Under the pieces are notes generated by a model. That model saw only the letters and a program-made list of their open reading frames with translations. It was not told the DNA's origin and made no database searches. A DNA stretch of 64,000 bases from Straminergon stramineum (lineage: Eukaryota > Streptophyta > Bryopsida > Hypnales > Calliergonaceae), in contig OY987268.1 in NCBI GenBank assembly GCA_963920665.1, positions 746,501-810,500 on the forward strand. The letters are read 5' to 3'. Positions 1-17,638 of the stretch are shown piece by piece. The stretch's first letter is position 1. Every line of letters begins with the position of its first letter. Position numbers and translations under genes: made by a program.

Positions 1-3000
1 TTTAGAACCTGGCTAGGGACAGTCTTTAGAAGATGAGTGGATTTAAAGCAGACTATCATATGTAGTCTTGGTGTCACTCAGATCTAACCTTTTGGAATTG
101 ACATAGCACCCAAGCTGAACTGAAACACTCTTAACTTACGCCCGCTTTAGCAATAACTTAGGTTGGAGTTCTTTCTCTTTCTCACAATGCTAACTTACAG
201 AAGCTGTCTCTCCCTCCCTGGCTGTTCCCCGCTGTTGTTGTTGTTGTCCCTGTTTTGCTTTTTTTGGTCTGGGTCAAGGAAGGCATGATGAAAGGTGGGT
301 GGGAGGGAGGGACCCAGGGATGAGAGGATTCTGGGCAAGCAGAAAACTGCACGAAGAAAAGACACGCTCAAGGAAAAGTCAGCCCAATAAAGAAGTGAAG
401 ACGGAGAATGACATTGATGCACCACCAAATTGGTAGTCCATTATGGTAGAACCTCCTATGACCAGCCAAGACCCATGGTCAATATGTAGGTAATGGGAAA
501 TTCAACAGAGAGATGACAAATATCTAACCATTAGTTTTCTGGTTTCCAATCATCTTGTAGCCATCACTGTTATGACACATGTGCTTTGTTTTGAGAGCCA
601 AATTAATTTTTAGATGAGCAGTGATGGAAGAACCTATATATTGGGGATGGGAGCAGGCCAACTTTTGGCTTCTAAAATTCATAACAATTTGAATTTAAGA
701 AAAAAAATTATGAAAATTTAACAACACTCATCATTTCTATTTCTCTACACGTCAAAAATTTAACAATGCCTTCTACTAATCCAGATCATGCACAAAATGC
801 TTAAGTGGCTAGTAATAGGTGGTTCTACTATACATTATGTCACAAGTTGCTACTGGAGGGAGTCCCCGTCTGCCCTAACGGTAAATATAATAATAAGCTT
901 ACAGGAACTGAAGTATGTGGGGAGCTTGGAATATTACAGCATCCTGAGCTTCAGATTGGGTGGCAACACTATTCAAGCTTCTGTAGGTTAAGTTAGGTTA
1001 CCTTACCTTACCTTTTTCATGCCTGCCAGCCAGCCAGCCAGCCAGTCATTGAACTAGGAAAAGACAAGCAAAGTCAGCCCAATAAAGAACTGAAGAAGGA
1101 GAATGACACTGGGAGACTAGTTCTGTATTTCAGCCACATGGCAACAGTGAGGCACCAAGTTAGTAAGGGACACCATCTGTACGTTACAAGGTACTCCGTA
1201 TAACTTATATGGTGTCCAAAATCAACTGTGTCCAAAATACAGCACATACATAAATTAGGACTGGTTCATACTTGGGGCCAGATTGAAGGCCGGTCAAAAC
1301 TCTCCAAGTTTGAGCTAATAGGGTCCCTAAATTTCTTCAAATCCAGTCCAAGAGCTTTATACTTGGGGCCGATTGGAACTACAACTCATCCTATGTGTCG
1401 CCTTAAGTGGCATGGTTTTGGCGCCAAACCAACCGGCCCCAAGGGAGCAATCGAGACGAGGTTTTTGGTGGCCCAAACTCCCATCTAGGGCCGCATTGGG
1501 GCCAGATTGGTCTCCACCGTCTACCAATGCAAAGTTTTTTATTTACTTTTTTAGTATATGCTTATTACATGTGAGCTCAAGAAACTTCCTCCCATCCATT
1601 TGTGCAACTGAGTTTTGGGGATCAGTGTGTTGCTGAATTCTTGGGACCATGGGGGCTTAGTTGAAGAAGCTTGCCTGTGATTAGCTTAATGTTTATTTTA
1701 ATATAAGATTAATGTTATGTTCAATTGCTATGTTGACATGAGATGTTTATTTGGTATAATTTAACTAACTTGTTTCTTTTCTGTGATTAACATGCAATGT
1801 TTTAATTTATATTATTAAATTTTATAAAATAAAAATAAAAATAAAGATAATGATCATAAATTATAAATACTTTTTTTAGAAATGAATATTATTAATAAAA
1901 CCTAATACAAATAACCTAGTAGTTCTACCATATATATTTTTATTGGTATACTACCCCCTAAAGCATTAGCATGTGTTTTTTGGCAAGATAGACATTTTGG
2001 ACAAGTATGTGTGAATGGAGATTTGCATATTTTAGGCTGAAATTTTAATAGAAGATGGGGACAAGGAATATCTTTTATATACACTAAATTTCATGACATT
2101 TGAAAATATGAGTCAAAAGTTACAGCCTAATATGTTACTTTTTTTCATAAATGGGCAATCTAGGTAGATAAAAAAAATCACTTAATTTTTTTTTACATCT
2201 TTTTTTCACACCTACACTAACAATTTTTTCCTACATAATTTTTCATACTTTTTTTGGCACATTCTTTAATACACTTCTTGATATTTTTTCAACATTTTTT
2301 TCGACACTCTTTTTGACACTCATTCCAAAAATATGATTTTTGGCATATATTTTTACTCTTAAATGTTTAATAAAAATGCATTTTCTAGAGCACTCTAATG
2401 CCAAAATTTGATGCTAAAAAGAGTGCCAAAATGTTTGTGCATTTCATGATGCCTCATTTTTTGGTACTTTAGTGTTGAGGTCGATTTCACAAAAATAGTG
2501 TTTAAAATAAAACTTCATATTTTGAAGTCCAAAGTTCATATTTCAATAAAATATTTAATTTTCAAAATTCTTAATTGTCACTTATCTTAGAATGTAGACT
2601 TGATCAACTTTATTTATGAAGGTGCATTCTCCTAGACACCAAAATTTTTCTTAAGGTAAAGTAAGACATTCATATCTTAACTAAGAATGTTATGTATAAA
2701 GGAAGTAAAATGATCCCAAAATTCTTTGGGGATGTTGTAAAAGTAACATTTACTATTGGATTTTGAGAAATGACATGTACATATTTTGAATGTTTTGTAC
2801 AATTCATTCGGTTTAATTTTGACTATTTTACACTCTCACATTTGAAGATGTATAGTACTTTTAGAAAGAATCTCTCTACATATTTTTGAGTCTAAATGCA
2901 TTTGATCTAGATTCTATTCCAATTTTTGGTTCTAAAAAACAAAATCTTCATATCTTTCTTAATCTTCTTTCTAAAAAGATCTAATCTCATCTTTTTAATA

Positions 3001-3379
3001 AGAAAAATATCATCATGCAAAGTTATTATAATCTTTTGATTCATATAGAAGTACTTTTTCACAATTAATTCCACACACATTGGATACACAAATCTTACTA
3101 TCATATAGTTTTTGAAATTCCAAACATGTATTATACCAAAAAAAATCAAAGAAGGTTGACTCATCTATAACCAACATTCTTGAGGAGTAAATGATAAAAT
3201 CTTTTTTTGAAAAGTCTGCATGTTTTTATTATATCTTCTTACAAATATTTTATTGACCTCAATTTCATCAAATTGGTCATAGAGGGAAATTTCCTTCATG
3301 AAATTCAAGTATGATTTGAAAAATAATTTGGATGAAACATTGCCCCAAAGTCCTCTGTCCATGTCTCTGTCCCATTTGG
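1..3379. other. AT-rich intergenic DNA, no gene recognised
   Basis: I see no convincing exon here. A stretch of about 40 bp beginning aagtcagcccaataaagaa occurs twice (376-415 and 1071-1111, same strand, a few mismatches), which points to an old local duplication. The phrase acttggggcc recurs at 1271 and 1361. From 1650 onward the DNA is AT-rich with T-runs (notably 2160-2310). Open frames are short and biased in composition. Confidence 0.6.
1025..1046. repeat. (CCAG)n microsatellite
   Basis: About five to six perfect CCAG units lie just upstream of the second copy of the local duplication at 1071-1111. Confidence 0.9.
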
Positions 3380-3655
3380 AATGATCCTTTTTTTTGGCAC
3401 CATGGGGTCAAAGTGCATCGTTTCAAAATTAATCTCTATTTTTTTCTGAATAAAATGAGTCCTTTTTTCTACCAATTTCTTTCATTTCAATTCAAAATGT
3501 GGATGAAGTGGCAATATTTGAATGAAGAAATGCACAAATGTATTTGAAAAGTGTTTTTTTTGTCCCCAAAATGGATGCATGAAGAAATACGGTGCTTCAC
3601 CCAATTTGAAGTGATTGTCATCCCGGCACTCTCTCAAAAAGTGAAGAAAAAGCCT
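3380..3655 (+). repeat. Dispersed repeat, copy 1 (partner at 37305-37555)
   Basis: Shared landmarks in the same order and spacing are a T-run followed by caccatggggtca (cacggggtca in the partner), then aaaatgtggatgaag, then ttgaaaagt, then tcaaaaagt. The partner lies about 34 kb away on the same strand. Both copies are diverged and non-coding, so this is an old dispersed element of unknown class. Confidence 0.7.
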
Positions 3656-3924
3656 TAGTATCATATGGACATCTTAGGAGAGCTCTATGGAGTATGGACT
3701 TGGGAGAGCTCTATCTTTAGGCCGGTTATAACTTACTATTGTTCTCATCAGTCTTGGAAGTTATTCCCCTCCAGTTCCGTCCCTTCCCTCTCAGTTCAGT
3801 TGGCTTGCCGGCCGTGACTGACTGAGTTCGTGAAGCGGAATCAGTCAAGCGAGCCGAAGGTAGTTATTCTGGGACCTACGTTACGGGAAGTAGCAGAATC
3901 AAAACAGATGCAATGACGAACGGA

Positions 3925-4020
3925 AGGACGGACGGACGGATGGAGTCTGCCGGTGGGCGCACGACGGAAAAGCCACTCACCTGAGCAGCCAGCCAGGGAG
4001 AGACGGACGGACGGACGGAG
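3925..4020. repeat. (GGAC)n microsatellite clusters
   Basis: Two short runs of ggac/gacg units (about 3922-3938 and 4002-4020) lie inside a GC-richer patch (3770-4080). That patch also repeats the phrase gcggaatcagtc twice. No open frame with recognisable content spans it. Confidence 0.75.
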
Positions 4021-4274
4021 TGGCGGAATCAGTCGGGGTCACAGGCACACTGACGGACAAGCTGACACTACATGGTAATTATCAGGATCAGTTTAACTTA
4101 TTACTGGAACCCCGAAATGATCATGGCCAAGCCCAAGTTAGGCTTAACTTATATAAGCTTACTGCCTTCTTGGAATCAGAGCTCAAAAAACGAAACAAAA
4201 AGCCCAAGTTTTCATCATTTTTTTTCAATCGGGAAAAAAATTTGGAACAAGCTAAGGTAGGCTTGTTAATATAT

Positions 4275-4812
4275 TATGGATGAATGATAAGGAAAAGAAA
4301 ACACAACAATATCAATCATGATGGATTGGAAGATTCCAACAAAGGTGATAAATTTTGAAAGTGGTGACGTGGAGTCAGTCTTTCAATCCTCATGAATTTT
4401 GAAGTTACATGGCAAATCTAAGATTGAGGTCATGAGAAAAATATGAGTTTAAAGGACATTAGGTGCATAACTATAATTCATTTACTACTTTTCAAAATCT
4501 ACTCTATAGTTTTTTTAGATGCATTTTTAGTGTGATTTTTTTTCTACGATCAACTGTATTTGAGGCTCATCTCCAAGAACCTCTGGCACTAAAAAAATCA
4601 AAGATTTGCAATAGAATTTATTTTACAAAATCTTCAATTTAGTAATATGAAATATATATTTTTTGAAATTGGATTATTGATTGTTGAAAATAGACTCTAA
4701 AGGAAATTCATCAAAAATTGAAAGAAAATACCAGAAACAGTGCTTCAGAAAGATTTTATTTAATTTAAAAGTTTAGTTGACACCAAAATTTGGTGCCTTG
4801 GGCATTTAGGGC
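4275..4812 (-). mobile_element. Truncated TTAA-flanked element (related to 31790-32290)
   Basis: Read on the minus strand, this block matches the first 500 bases of the element at 31790. Shared landmarks in order are aaggcaccaaattttggtgtcaac, attaaataaaa, gagatgagcctcaa, aaaaaaatcaca and tgatattgttgtgttttctttt. Its outer end reads gggcatttaggg followed by c and TTAA (4813-4816), corresponding to the gggcattttgggg/TTAA end of the other copy. Homology stops near 4275, so only one end is present. No coding capacity remains. Confidence 0.7.
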
Positions 4813-5026
4813 TTAAGCTCATAGGAGTCTAGGACTTTGGGAAAACCAACCTACATTCTCAAAACCTATGATAAAAATGCCAAAATATTTGATTTATCAT
4901 GGATGAAAATTTTGAGCTCATATTTGGTGAGACCCAATTAATTAGGAGAAGCTAGGAGATATAAAACATGAGAAACAATTGTACTTACATAAAACCTTTG
5001 TGGTTCTATTAGGCTGAGTTCATGGG

Positions 5027-5182
5027 TTGGTTTGCGTGTATAGAAGAAGGCTCTTATTGCAACCATCTTATTTAAAGCGTCCCTTCAAGAAGCTATGTTA
5101 GTTAATGGACAATTGGTTTGCATGCATAGAAGTGGGCTCTTATTCCAACTTTCTTCTTCAAAGCGTCCCTTCAAGAAGCTTT
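5027..5182. repeat. 86-bp tandem duplication
   Basis: Two adjacent copies begin ttggtttgc and end gcgtcccttcaagaagct (starts at 5027 and 5113). Divergence is moderate. Confidence 0.85.
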
Positions 5183-8100
5183 ATCATGGATAGTAAGCAG
5201 TTGTGAAATGGATATGTGATGGCCACAAAATGAACTATGGATAATGTGAGAGCATAATAAGAATTGTTAGATATTGGTTCATACTTTGCCAATGGATGGA
5301 ATAAGAGCCAAGGTGGGTCCATTTCAAACTAAGTGGATACTAGACTCATTTCCATTGAATTTTTCAAAATGAGAATTAATAACCTAATTACTTTCTTATG
5401 AATGCTAATAAATTAATCTAAAGTTAGTTTTAGTTTAGTAATGGTTGCATTTTGGAACCTTGTGTATTACTATCTACATGCATGAGTGCTTGTTTTTGGT
5501 AAAACCATATCTTTTTTTAGACTACATGTTTGTGGGTTTTGCAAGGCCTACGATCAAGAATAGGTGCCTACTATAGAACTCTTTATAAATTCATAAGTAA
5601 CTCATAAATGCTCTAACAAATATGAAACTTTTTGTGTTAGATTCCACATTAGTTTCTCTTCAACTAGAAAATAAGAGAAAATACTTTTGTGCATATGAAA
5701 TCCATCAAAAAGGTCAACCAACCCTTAAAGGATTGCTTCATGAGGACACTACCTTAATTTCAAATATTGAGTGCATTGCGGACAAAGTTCCAATTATAGG
5801 GAAAATGACACTAAATTTCAACAAATATTATGATCTAGCAATAAGCCTATAAAATAGACAAGGAAGAAATATGATTATTTAGCCAAATTTTATAGTCTTC
5901 GATCAAAGTGCCATATATAGTAGTTTTCCTATGAGCATTATTCTCCGAACTTCAATTAGGTAGAAGCTTTTTCTAAGTGGTAATCCACATATTAATACCC
6001 TTTATAAGTTGAAAAAGGCTTGTTGCCATTACTTAAAAATTGTTAGAAATTATATTGTAGTTATGAAAATAATTGACACTTTCAAGTAAATCTTAAGAGA
6101 TTCCATGGCAAAAAACAAAATATGAACAAGACAAATTGGCATCTACTTATGCATGGCTTTATTGTAGTCATACATTCCTCCTAAAACCAACACTTGTCAA
6201 TAAATGATATTGAGGCTACAATGGGGTGATGTAGTGGTCACACTAGGAATTGCCAAAGAGCTTTATGAAGAGACTAGATTCTAAAAGCATTATGAAGAGA
6301 CTAGATTCTAAAAGCATTATGTAATACAAAGGTCCATATTGTTTTCTTCAATGTACCAAAAATGAGCATATAAGGGTTTGGGTGCTTTTAGAGCTTATGT
6401 GATTCCAAATTCATACTTCTTAACTCATTCCTCAAAGGTCCCAAAAATTTGAAAATATTTGGTTGAATTTGAATTCCATTTTTTTCCAATGAAAATTTAC
6501 TAAAAAATAATTCAAAAAGTGAAACTCTCCAAAATTACCAATTCAATCTTAAATGGTCACTTTATGAACCTCCTAGCTTACCTTTTAAATGTAAAATTAA
6601 TCCATAAGTTTAAGGACCTTGAGATAGTTTAAATATCCAAAACTATAAAGATTTGTAATAAAGTGATTGTGAGAATAATAATTAGTGAAGGCTTCTCAAT
6701 AGTTGCAGACAACAATAATACTTATAGATCACATCTATATAGTTGAATCTATTATTCATTTGGTCTCAACAATCTTTAAGGATTAAAATTAAGAAGGCAA
6801 AAATTCAAAAATTCTATGTAGATTATATTTTGAATTGAATACTAGAAATTTTCACAAGAATCTTCTGCTAAGTAAATTTTAATAAGTAAAATTTCAACTA
6901 TAGAGACTTCTAGTTCTCTAAGACTTCTTATTTTATTGAAGCTAGTTTTGAGGTGAGTAGTATATTTTTCCTTTTAGATATATGGAATATTTGCAAAGAA
7001 GAGTTTTTGAAATTTGTTCTATACACATATCTTGTCACCAACTCAAGAATCTTAAAAAAATTCAAAATTGATAAAACTAGATGTGACTATTTCTTGGACA
7101 TACTAATACTTACAAAAATGAGACAGTCCAATATAGGTATTTGGACAATCCAATTTCAAAACCAACAAAAAATATCTTCATTTTTTGATTGAGACATTTT
7201 CAATGCATGTCTTTGATATTTTAGAGATGGACAAATTGCCTTGAATCTTTGATATTTATAATTTTCACTCTTTTGTACAAATACATAAATTAAAGAAGGT
7301 CAAGGAAATATATACATTTACTTTAGATTCCTTGCATATCACAAGATTTACACTAATTTTGATGGCTTGATGGTCACTTATATACTTTAGGATAAATATG
7401 CTATCAAGGAAGATGGAAAGAGTTAGCTTTACAAGATTAAAAGGCTTTGAAGAGTGTAGGATTAAATTCAACACTTTTTTGGAGATTGAAAATCAAATAA
7501 TCTATTTATTATTTCATTTTTTAGATTCTCAACTTAATCATTCACATAAGATCATTTAATTTAAAACCTAAATTGCAAAAATTGTAAGTTTAGAGGATTT
7601 CAAATCATATATGTCAAGGAACAAAAAGAAGAGATAATTTTTATTTAAAAAAACTAATATCTTGAAATCTATGCGGTCAGAGTTTCCAATTTTTATTCTA
7701 CATTTTCATACTAGCCCAATGCAAGATTCTCTATTTGGACATGCAACAAAAACATTTTTTTTCATTTTTATTTGCTCTTTGTACTAGAATGACAATTTTG
7801 GAATGGTTTCCCATAAAACATTGTTGTAGAATTTTATGGGTTAGGGACCAAATGAATCCTTTGAGACATACTCAAATATCATTTTCTGGTACAATTTGAA
7901 TTAAATATTATATAGAAGTTTCAATTTTATATTTTTAACACATGAAATATGTATTGTCTACCATTGTGAAAAATCTCAATTAGTTATGTGCTAGATATGA
8001 TTCATTTGTTATAATTTAATCGAAAAGACAAATGCAATTTTTTTTTATATAACCAAAATCACCAAATAATTTGAAATTTTTCTTTATGGTAAAAATAGCA

Positions 8101-8888
8101 CTAAAAATAGTGTGATTCTTTTAAAATAAATATGTTCTTTTTAACACCCTTGGGTGGCTCAAAAGGCCAATGGTCAGCTTCGGGTATTCAAAAAGGTTGT
8201 CTTCACTACAATGTTAGTTTACTCCCTTGTGTCCAACGACCTCATCTTTTAAATATAATAAAGAATGATTTCACGGAATGTGATTTTAACTACCTAGATT
8301 GATAATGTATCAAGAAAAAAATTCATCACAATCAAAGAATTATAAGAACTTTTAATGAATTTTTAGTTGAAAAAATAAGTTTTGTCCAACATACATAAAA
8401 TCCTCAATAACAAGCACTTGGAATATCAAATAATTTTATTTTTATATGATTTTTGGATATGACTTATATTTAGTGGTCCAATGCTAAAAATAATTAATTT
8501 TATCAATAAAAATTTAATAAATTGTGCATTATGATGCTTGCAAATCCCCAAATTTTAGCATTTTTTCTCACGTCTATGAATAGATCCAAAAATTTCAAAT
8601 TTAGAAAAAACAACTCATTAGGAATATACATTTTGATCCCATTGAGGTGCAAGATATTTTTTTCATTTTAGGGTCTTCTTAATTGATCAAAATAAACAAA
8701 TTAGACAAACTTTGGAGGTTTTAAACCAAAATCACCTAATTAGTGTGTCCAAAAAGTGATACCCCAGGTTGACCATTGCCCAAAGTTGAGTTTACCAAAA
8801 TACAAGTTGAAAAATTCTCTAATCCCCCCCATTGTGAATCCGATTATGCTAAACATGTGCAATGAGCAAATGGGTTAGCCTACCTTAA
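5183..8888. other. AT-rich intergenic DNA, no gene recognised
   Basis: This is featureless AT-rich sequence apart from the 27-bp duplication at 6263. Short open frames are Lys/Phe/Ile/Leu-rich, without motifs or splice-linked partners. I regard it as decayed transposon DNA. Confidence 0.55.
6263..6316. repeat. Perfect 27-bp tandem duplication
   Basis: The unit ttatgaagagactagattct plus seven bases is present twice head to tail (6263-6289, 6290-6316) without mismatches, so the duplication is recent. Confidence 0.95.
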
Positions 8889-8892
8889 TTAA

Positions 8893-9171
8893 CCCTTAAA
8901 CTTCGACATGGATGTTTTGTGTCCGATGGATGACTTTAGTATTGACTACAAAAAAACAGAAGTGCACCATTGGTCTAACAATTGGAGCAATTTTGCTAAC
9001 TACGTTGGTCATGGGGGCTACGTCCTTTAACCCTTAAACGTCGAAGTGGATGTTTTGTGTCCGATGGATGACTCTAGTGTTGACTATAGAAAAACAAAAT
9101 GCACCTATTGGTTTAATAATCAGAGCAGTTTTACTAACTACCTTGGTCATGGGGGCTTTGTCCTTTGAGGG
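8893..9171. mobile_element. Head-to-tail pair of piggyBac-type MITEs with TTAA flanks
   Basis: The segment begins CCCTTAAAC and ends GTCCTTTGAGGG, with TTAA immediately outside both ends (8889-8892 and 9172-9175). Inside are two copies of a unit of about 140 bp (8893-9030 and 9031-9171). Both contain gatgttttgtgtccgatgga and ggtcatgggggct. The junction reads gtcctttaaccctt, as if one right end and one left end had been fused over a shared TTAA. TTAA targets and CCC-starting ends are typical of piggyBac elements. No coding content. Confidence 0.8.
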
Positions 9172-9548
9172 TTAATTCCTAAACAATGGATTGGTAACGA
9201 CGGGGGAGAGGCGGGATGTGCACTGTTCAACATCCATTATTTAATCGTGAGTGCCCAATGTTGTAGAAGCCTGCATTTCTAGTTGCCCTCATCAAAATTG
9301 CAAGAAGGGCAACCTATGGGCTAACACCATGCACTTGTATTTATGTGCCAATTTCTTTGTGTCCATGCACTCTAAAAATATGAATGCATCCACATGATGC
9401 TACTTCTGGCCTTCTATGATGCAACACATCTCTATGATTGTGTTAAAAAAATGGATGAAAAAATGCATTCCTACATCCACAGATTACTTTCTTGTTATTC
9501 ATTGGACAAAAAATGCCCGCATTGGTGTTTATGGGTTAAGGGAGGTAA

Positions 9549-10008
9549 GAGCATCTGCAATGCAACCGAGAACATGCCAAGTATTGGCACTGTAGAGGGT
9601 GCTTTGGCATTTCTAATTAAAACCCAGCTCCAATGCAACCGTTACAGGGCCCTCCACTTCCACGGCCTCAGTATGCAACCACTCGGGATTGGCAAGTTTG
9701 CAAAATGTGAAGGGCCTGTGAGTTGTCCCCCTTGTAGGAATAGTTATTATTGTCAATGCTTCTCAAGCATTGGTATGTGTGCTAATCAATTCTACCTTCC
9801 CTTGTTTCCATGAAAAGTCTCCTTTCACTGTAGATTCTTTTTTTTTCTTTCTTTTTACAATATGGAAAAGTCCATTTGACATTTGGATTACCAGCTTTGC
9901 ATTGGGTCAGTTTTTCCAAAGAAAAATCCAGCACTGTGCGGGCCTCGTGGAATGGCTCGCCATTTGTCTTTCCAGGGCTTGTATGCCGAGTATGCATTGC
10001 AGATGCTC
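9549..10008. mobile_element. Tourist-like (PIF/Harbinger) MITE, 460 bp
   Basis: There are perfect 16-bp terminal inverted repeats (GAGCATCTGCAATGCA at 9549; its complement ends at 10008), flanked by a 3-bp TAA target duplication (9546-9548 and 10009-10011). The TIR sequence and the TAA/TTA target are the hallmark of Tourist-like elements of the PIF/Harbinger superfamily. A 139-codon open frame (9394-9813) runs across the left boundary of the element and is therefore not a gene. Confidence 0.9.
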
Positions 10009-10011
10009 TAA

Positions 10012-12627
10012 GAAGGATGCAATTGTGCCTCCATGGCCAACGAAGGAAGGAACCGGGAACCACTGTGCTGACTTGCTGTGCCCAGGCTTTCGCAATGGGA
10101 AGTACTGCTCTGCTCTGCACTGTACAGGATGTGTAACTTTTACTTGTATACCGTCGCAGGACCCCAGCGGCAGCAGCTGGGCAGGGCGGGGGCCGGGAAG
10201 GGGTTTCCTTTAGTGGCCGGGGCCCGCCCGGGGGTGAGATGAGTCAGGCAGAGGCGACCCCCGGACTTGGGACTTCTTTTCATTTAAAATAAGAAATCAA
10301 TATCATGGACAATCCCTGCAGAAGATCAGCAGCTGCATGTGCACCCTGGGATAACAACAAGAAGCTGCTGCTGCTGCTGTTGCTGCTGGCAGCAGGATTG
10401 AAGGGAAACGCGCAACTCCAGCCAAGGTACTAGAGGATAGAGATCATTAATTTCCACCGCTGTAGAGAACCCTTAAGCGCTCCGAAGATCATAGTTGTAG
10501 ATGACGAAGTGAAGGAATGCGAAGGGTTCTTCCAAACTACCTCTCAGTCTTTCCTCGAATCTTGAAAGATAGCTTTCCTTTAGAACCCATTTGATGAAAT
10601 GGAGAGTAGAACAAGAATATACTCATTCAAACCAAGACATGAGCAGAAATGTGCAAAAGTTCAAATTTTTTTTACCGGGAGAGTCCTTTTTGGATACAAG
10701 TGAAGAGCCGATTCTGGTGAAACGAAATGAATCTTTTGTCACAGACTATAGCTATGTACACATGAGTTTGAACCAATGCGAAGAGGGACCGAGGTTGTAG
10801 ATCACTATTGAGGGAGGCTGCAATATACTGTATATACGGTAGTTGATTGGATTAGGAAGAAAGGATACTTAGACAGTGAAGATTGGCATCAATCGTACTG
10901 CCAACAGCCATGGCCGTAAGAGTGGGACCCAAATGCAATTCATGATTGGCATGTCACCAAAAGAGAGCAGCAGCTGCACAGCAGCAGCAGCAGCAACAAC
11001 AACAACGTCATGAGGAATATGGAATCATCTTTCGTGATTTGCATCATCTCATGCTCACGAGTTTCGGCTCCACCCAGCCATCTCATGCATGTTCACACTT
11101 GCATGGCATGGGAGCTGAGCTTAATTAGCTAGCAAGGTCCTGCTGCATGGATCGGAAGAGTAAGAGAGCGGGGATGTCCATGTCTGTTTGCTTGCTTGCT
11201 CGTTTGTTGAAAGCTTGCTGCAAGTTTGAAAGCGGGAAGTATGAAAGATGATAAGGTGCAAGTGTTCCACTGCACAATTGGGCTTTCATTGCGAAGTTAG
11301 GGTTGTTGCAGCAGCAGGAGGAGGGCCTGGACTTCTGGATGATGTCTGGTCTGAGGTGCTCTGAGCTTGCACGTGTGGAGCTTAGTGTGGCGTGTCAGGC
11401 AGCTTCGTTGCCCCTGTCCTTACGTCATTCCAACTTGCAGCAGCTCCTGGAGGGAGCTCCATGCTTTCCTGCTTCATCGTCTCTTTCCTCAGAGGGTACT
11501 GGACTTATCGCTGCTTGCTTGCACTCCTCCCGAGGTCGGCCTGGACTCTAGCTTGACCTGCTTCCCAGGGAGGCTGCCTGCCGGGTTTCTGCTCCTGGAT
11601 GGACGAGACGGGACCGGAGAGCCTGGAGACCGCCGGACAGACATAAAAACAACAACAACAGCACCAGCACCATTATGTATGTAGGCAGCTTACTCTCCCT
11701 TAGTTCTGCTTCCGCTTCATTGGTCTTTACTTGGGGTTGGAAACTTGGAACTCACTCGGTGCAGTTTACCTTTCCGGTGGTAGCTCCTATCAGTAAGTGC
11801 ATGCCACCCAGTCTGTTGCATGAGACGCAGACAGGCTAAGCGTTAGAGAGAAAGACAAAGAGTACGTGTGTTTGTTTGTGAGAGAGCAAGCTGGAATATA
11901 GATGCATGTCATATCTTGCAAATGGGCGGAGAATATATTAGTGATGGGCTATTGCGGAGCATGTTTTGTTGCCAAATCAACAGCTAGCATGATTTTTGGA
12001 ACAGATAGTGTACAGAAAACATTCAGTCCAGTAAGTTGCTGTAGCTGTACTTTAGTTGGATTAGCACATCTGAGAGTAGCTTGAGAGACGTGTGGTGGAG
12101 AGATAGCCTCATCAATCCGGCCTTTGTGGGTTACGAGATTGGTCGGAGAAGGAATAAGAGTATTTGATTTTAGAGGGTCTGTCAAGCACGGAGAGGTGCT
12201 CTTAAGGGCGAAAAGGAATTCTCAGCAACTGGTTCAAGGGGAGCTTTCCAAAACATCTATTATTGCCAGTTGCTGGATGCACTAACTTCCACTCTTCCCA
12301 GGAGTGTTGCCCGCTGTTTTTTAAGGTTGCATTGAGGTCACTTTGCTTATTCAAGAAGTTACATATATGTACTAGGTCATCTCATCGTTTTCTGTGACTG
12401 TGTGTGTTTTACATATCCTTTGTTCTCTTTGGTGGTGTTGGTACTCCTAAGTGATCAGCTGGAGCTGGAAGAGAGCAAGGTGATGGCGTTATTGTACCCA
12501 TGAGGTGGGGGTTAGCTGGCTTAGCTTCTGTGAGTTGATCAGGTTCAAATATTCAAGGGGTTAGCTAACCAGAGGGTGATAGTGTTGGCAAAGCTGGCTG
12601 AAGCACTGGCGGGGGTAAAGGGATAGA
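10012..12627 (+). other. Upstream region and probable leader of the BSK gene
   Basis: Base composition changes here from AT-rich to balanced. A very GC-rich patch at 10150-10260 looks like a promoter or transcription-start area. (CTG)n at 10362-10390 and (CAG)n/(CAA)n at 10964-11006 are of the kind common in plant 5' leaders. I could not place a transcription start or leader introns, and no other protein-coding exon is recognised. Confidence 0.4.
10946..11128 (+). other. Possible upstream ORF with poly-Gln tract
   Basis: A 60-codon frame carries four Ala followed by nine Gln, encoded by the CAG/CAA run. If transcribed as part of the BSK leader it would be a uORF. It is just as likely to be a by-product of the trinucleotide repeat. 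Confidence 0.2.
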
Positions 12628-16842
<4,215 letters not shown>

Positions 16843-17634
16843 ATGAAGGCACTGCTTGATTTTCCTCTCATGCAAACGTACACTGGATTCCTGGCTTCCG
16901 TTGCTGCTGGCGTGTATCCCTTCCGAGCAGAATTAATCAGCAGTTTCCTAGAGCTAGCTAGGATGAGGCTGTGAGCATGCTCCATTACGTACTTCACACA
17001 ATCGAGCATTGGAATCATACTTAGATGGCATTGAGATAGTTCTCCTGCTTTCAAACAGGAACGTACAATTCGTGAACAATTAATTGCCAGGAATTGAAAT
17101 GAAATTGAAAAAAGGCCGGCGGAGGGGCTTCTGGCCTCGGCAGCTAGCTAGAATCGATCAGGCAGGGCACTGATCAAGAGTAGTACGTAGCTGTCTGCCT
17201 CTCGCTCATTCGGTGGAGAGGCTAGATCGACGAGATTCGCTGCATGCATGTACACTCTTTCATTTGTGCTTCATTTTAGTTTAATTTTGTTTCGAATTCT
17301 GTTCAATAGGTCAAGTGGGAGCTAGTTTTATTGTGACGATTGCGAGCTCTGTTGAACAGTAGTAATCTCTCGGACCATACTTGTAAGTTGAATCAATCTG
17401 CAGAAGTCCGTTTTCAGTAGATCTCCTTCATATTGAAGGCTAAGTACGTCCAGTTGACCTTGCCCGTTCTCCTGAGACTCACTACAGTCGTAACTACCAG
17501 ACAAGAATTCCGAGGGATTGCCCAACAGCGTGCACTACAGAAATACATGCTAACGGAAGCACCTCCTGATTTGGAGCTTTTGTAGCAGTATGAGGAATCA
17601 AGACCTTCACTGGAACATGAACATCTGTTTAACC
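16843..17634 (+). other. 3' flank of BSK, no further gene recognised
   Basis: Base composition stays gene-like to about 17600, consistent with a 3' UTR and terminator region. I see no additional exon. The minus-strand frame at 17328-17525 has no recognised content. Confidence 0.5.
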
Positions 17635-17638
17635 TTAA

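Noticed and set aside
9394..9813. 139-codon open frame
   Set aside because: It runs across the left boundary of a MITE with exact TIRs and TAA target duplications and has no family signature.
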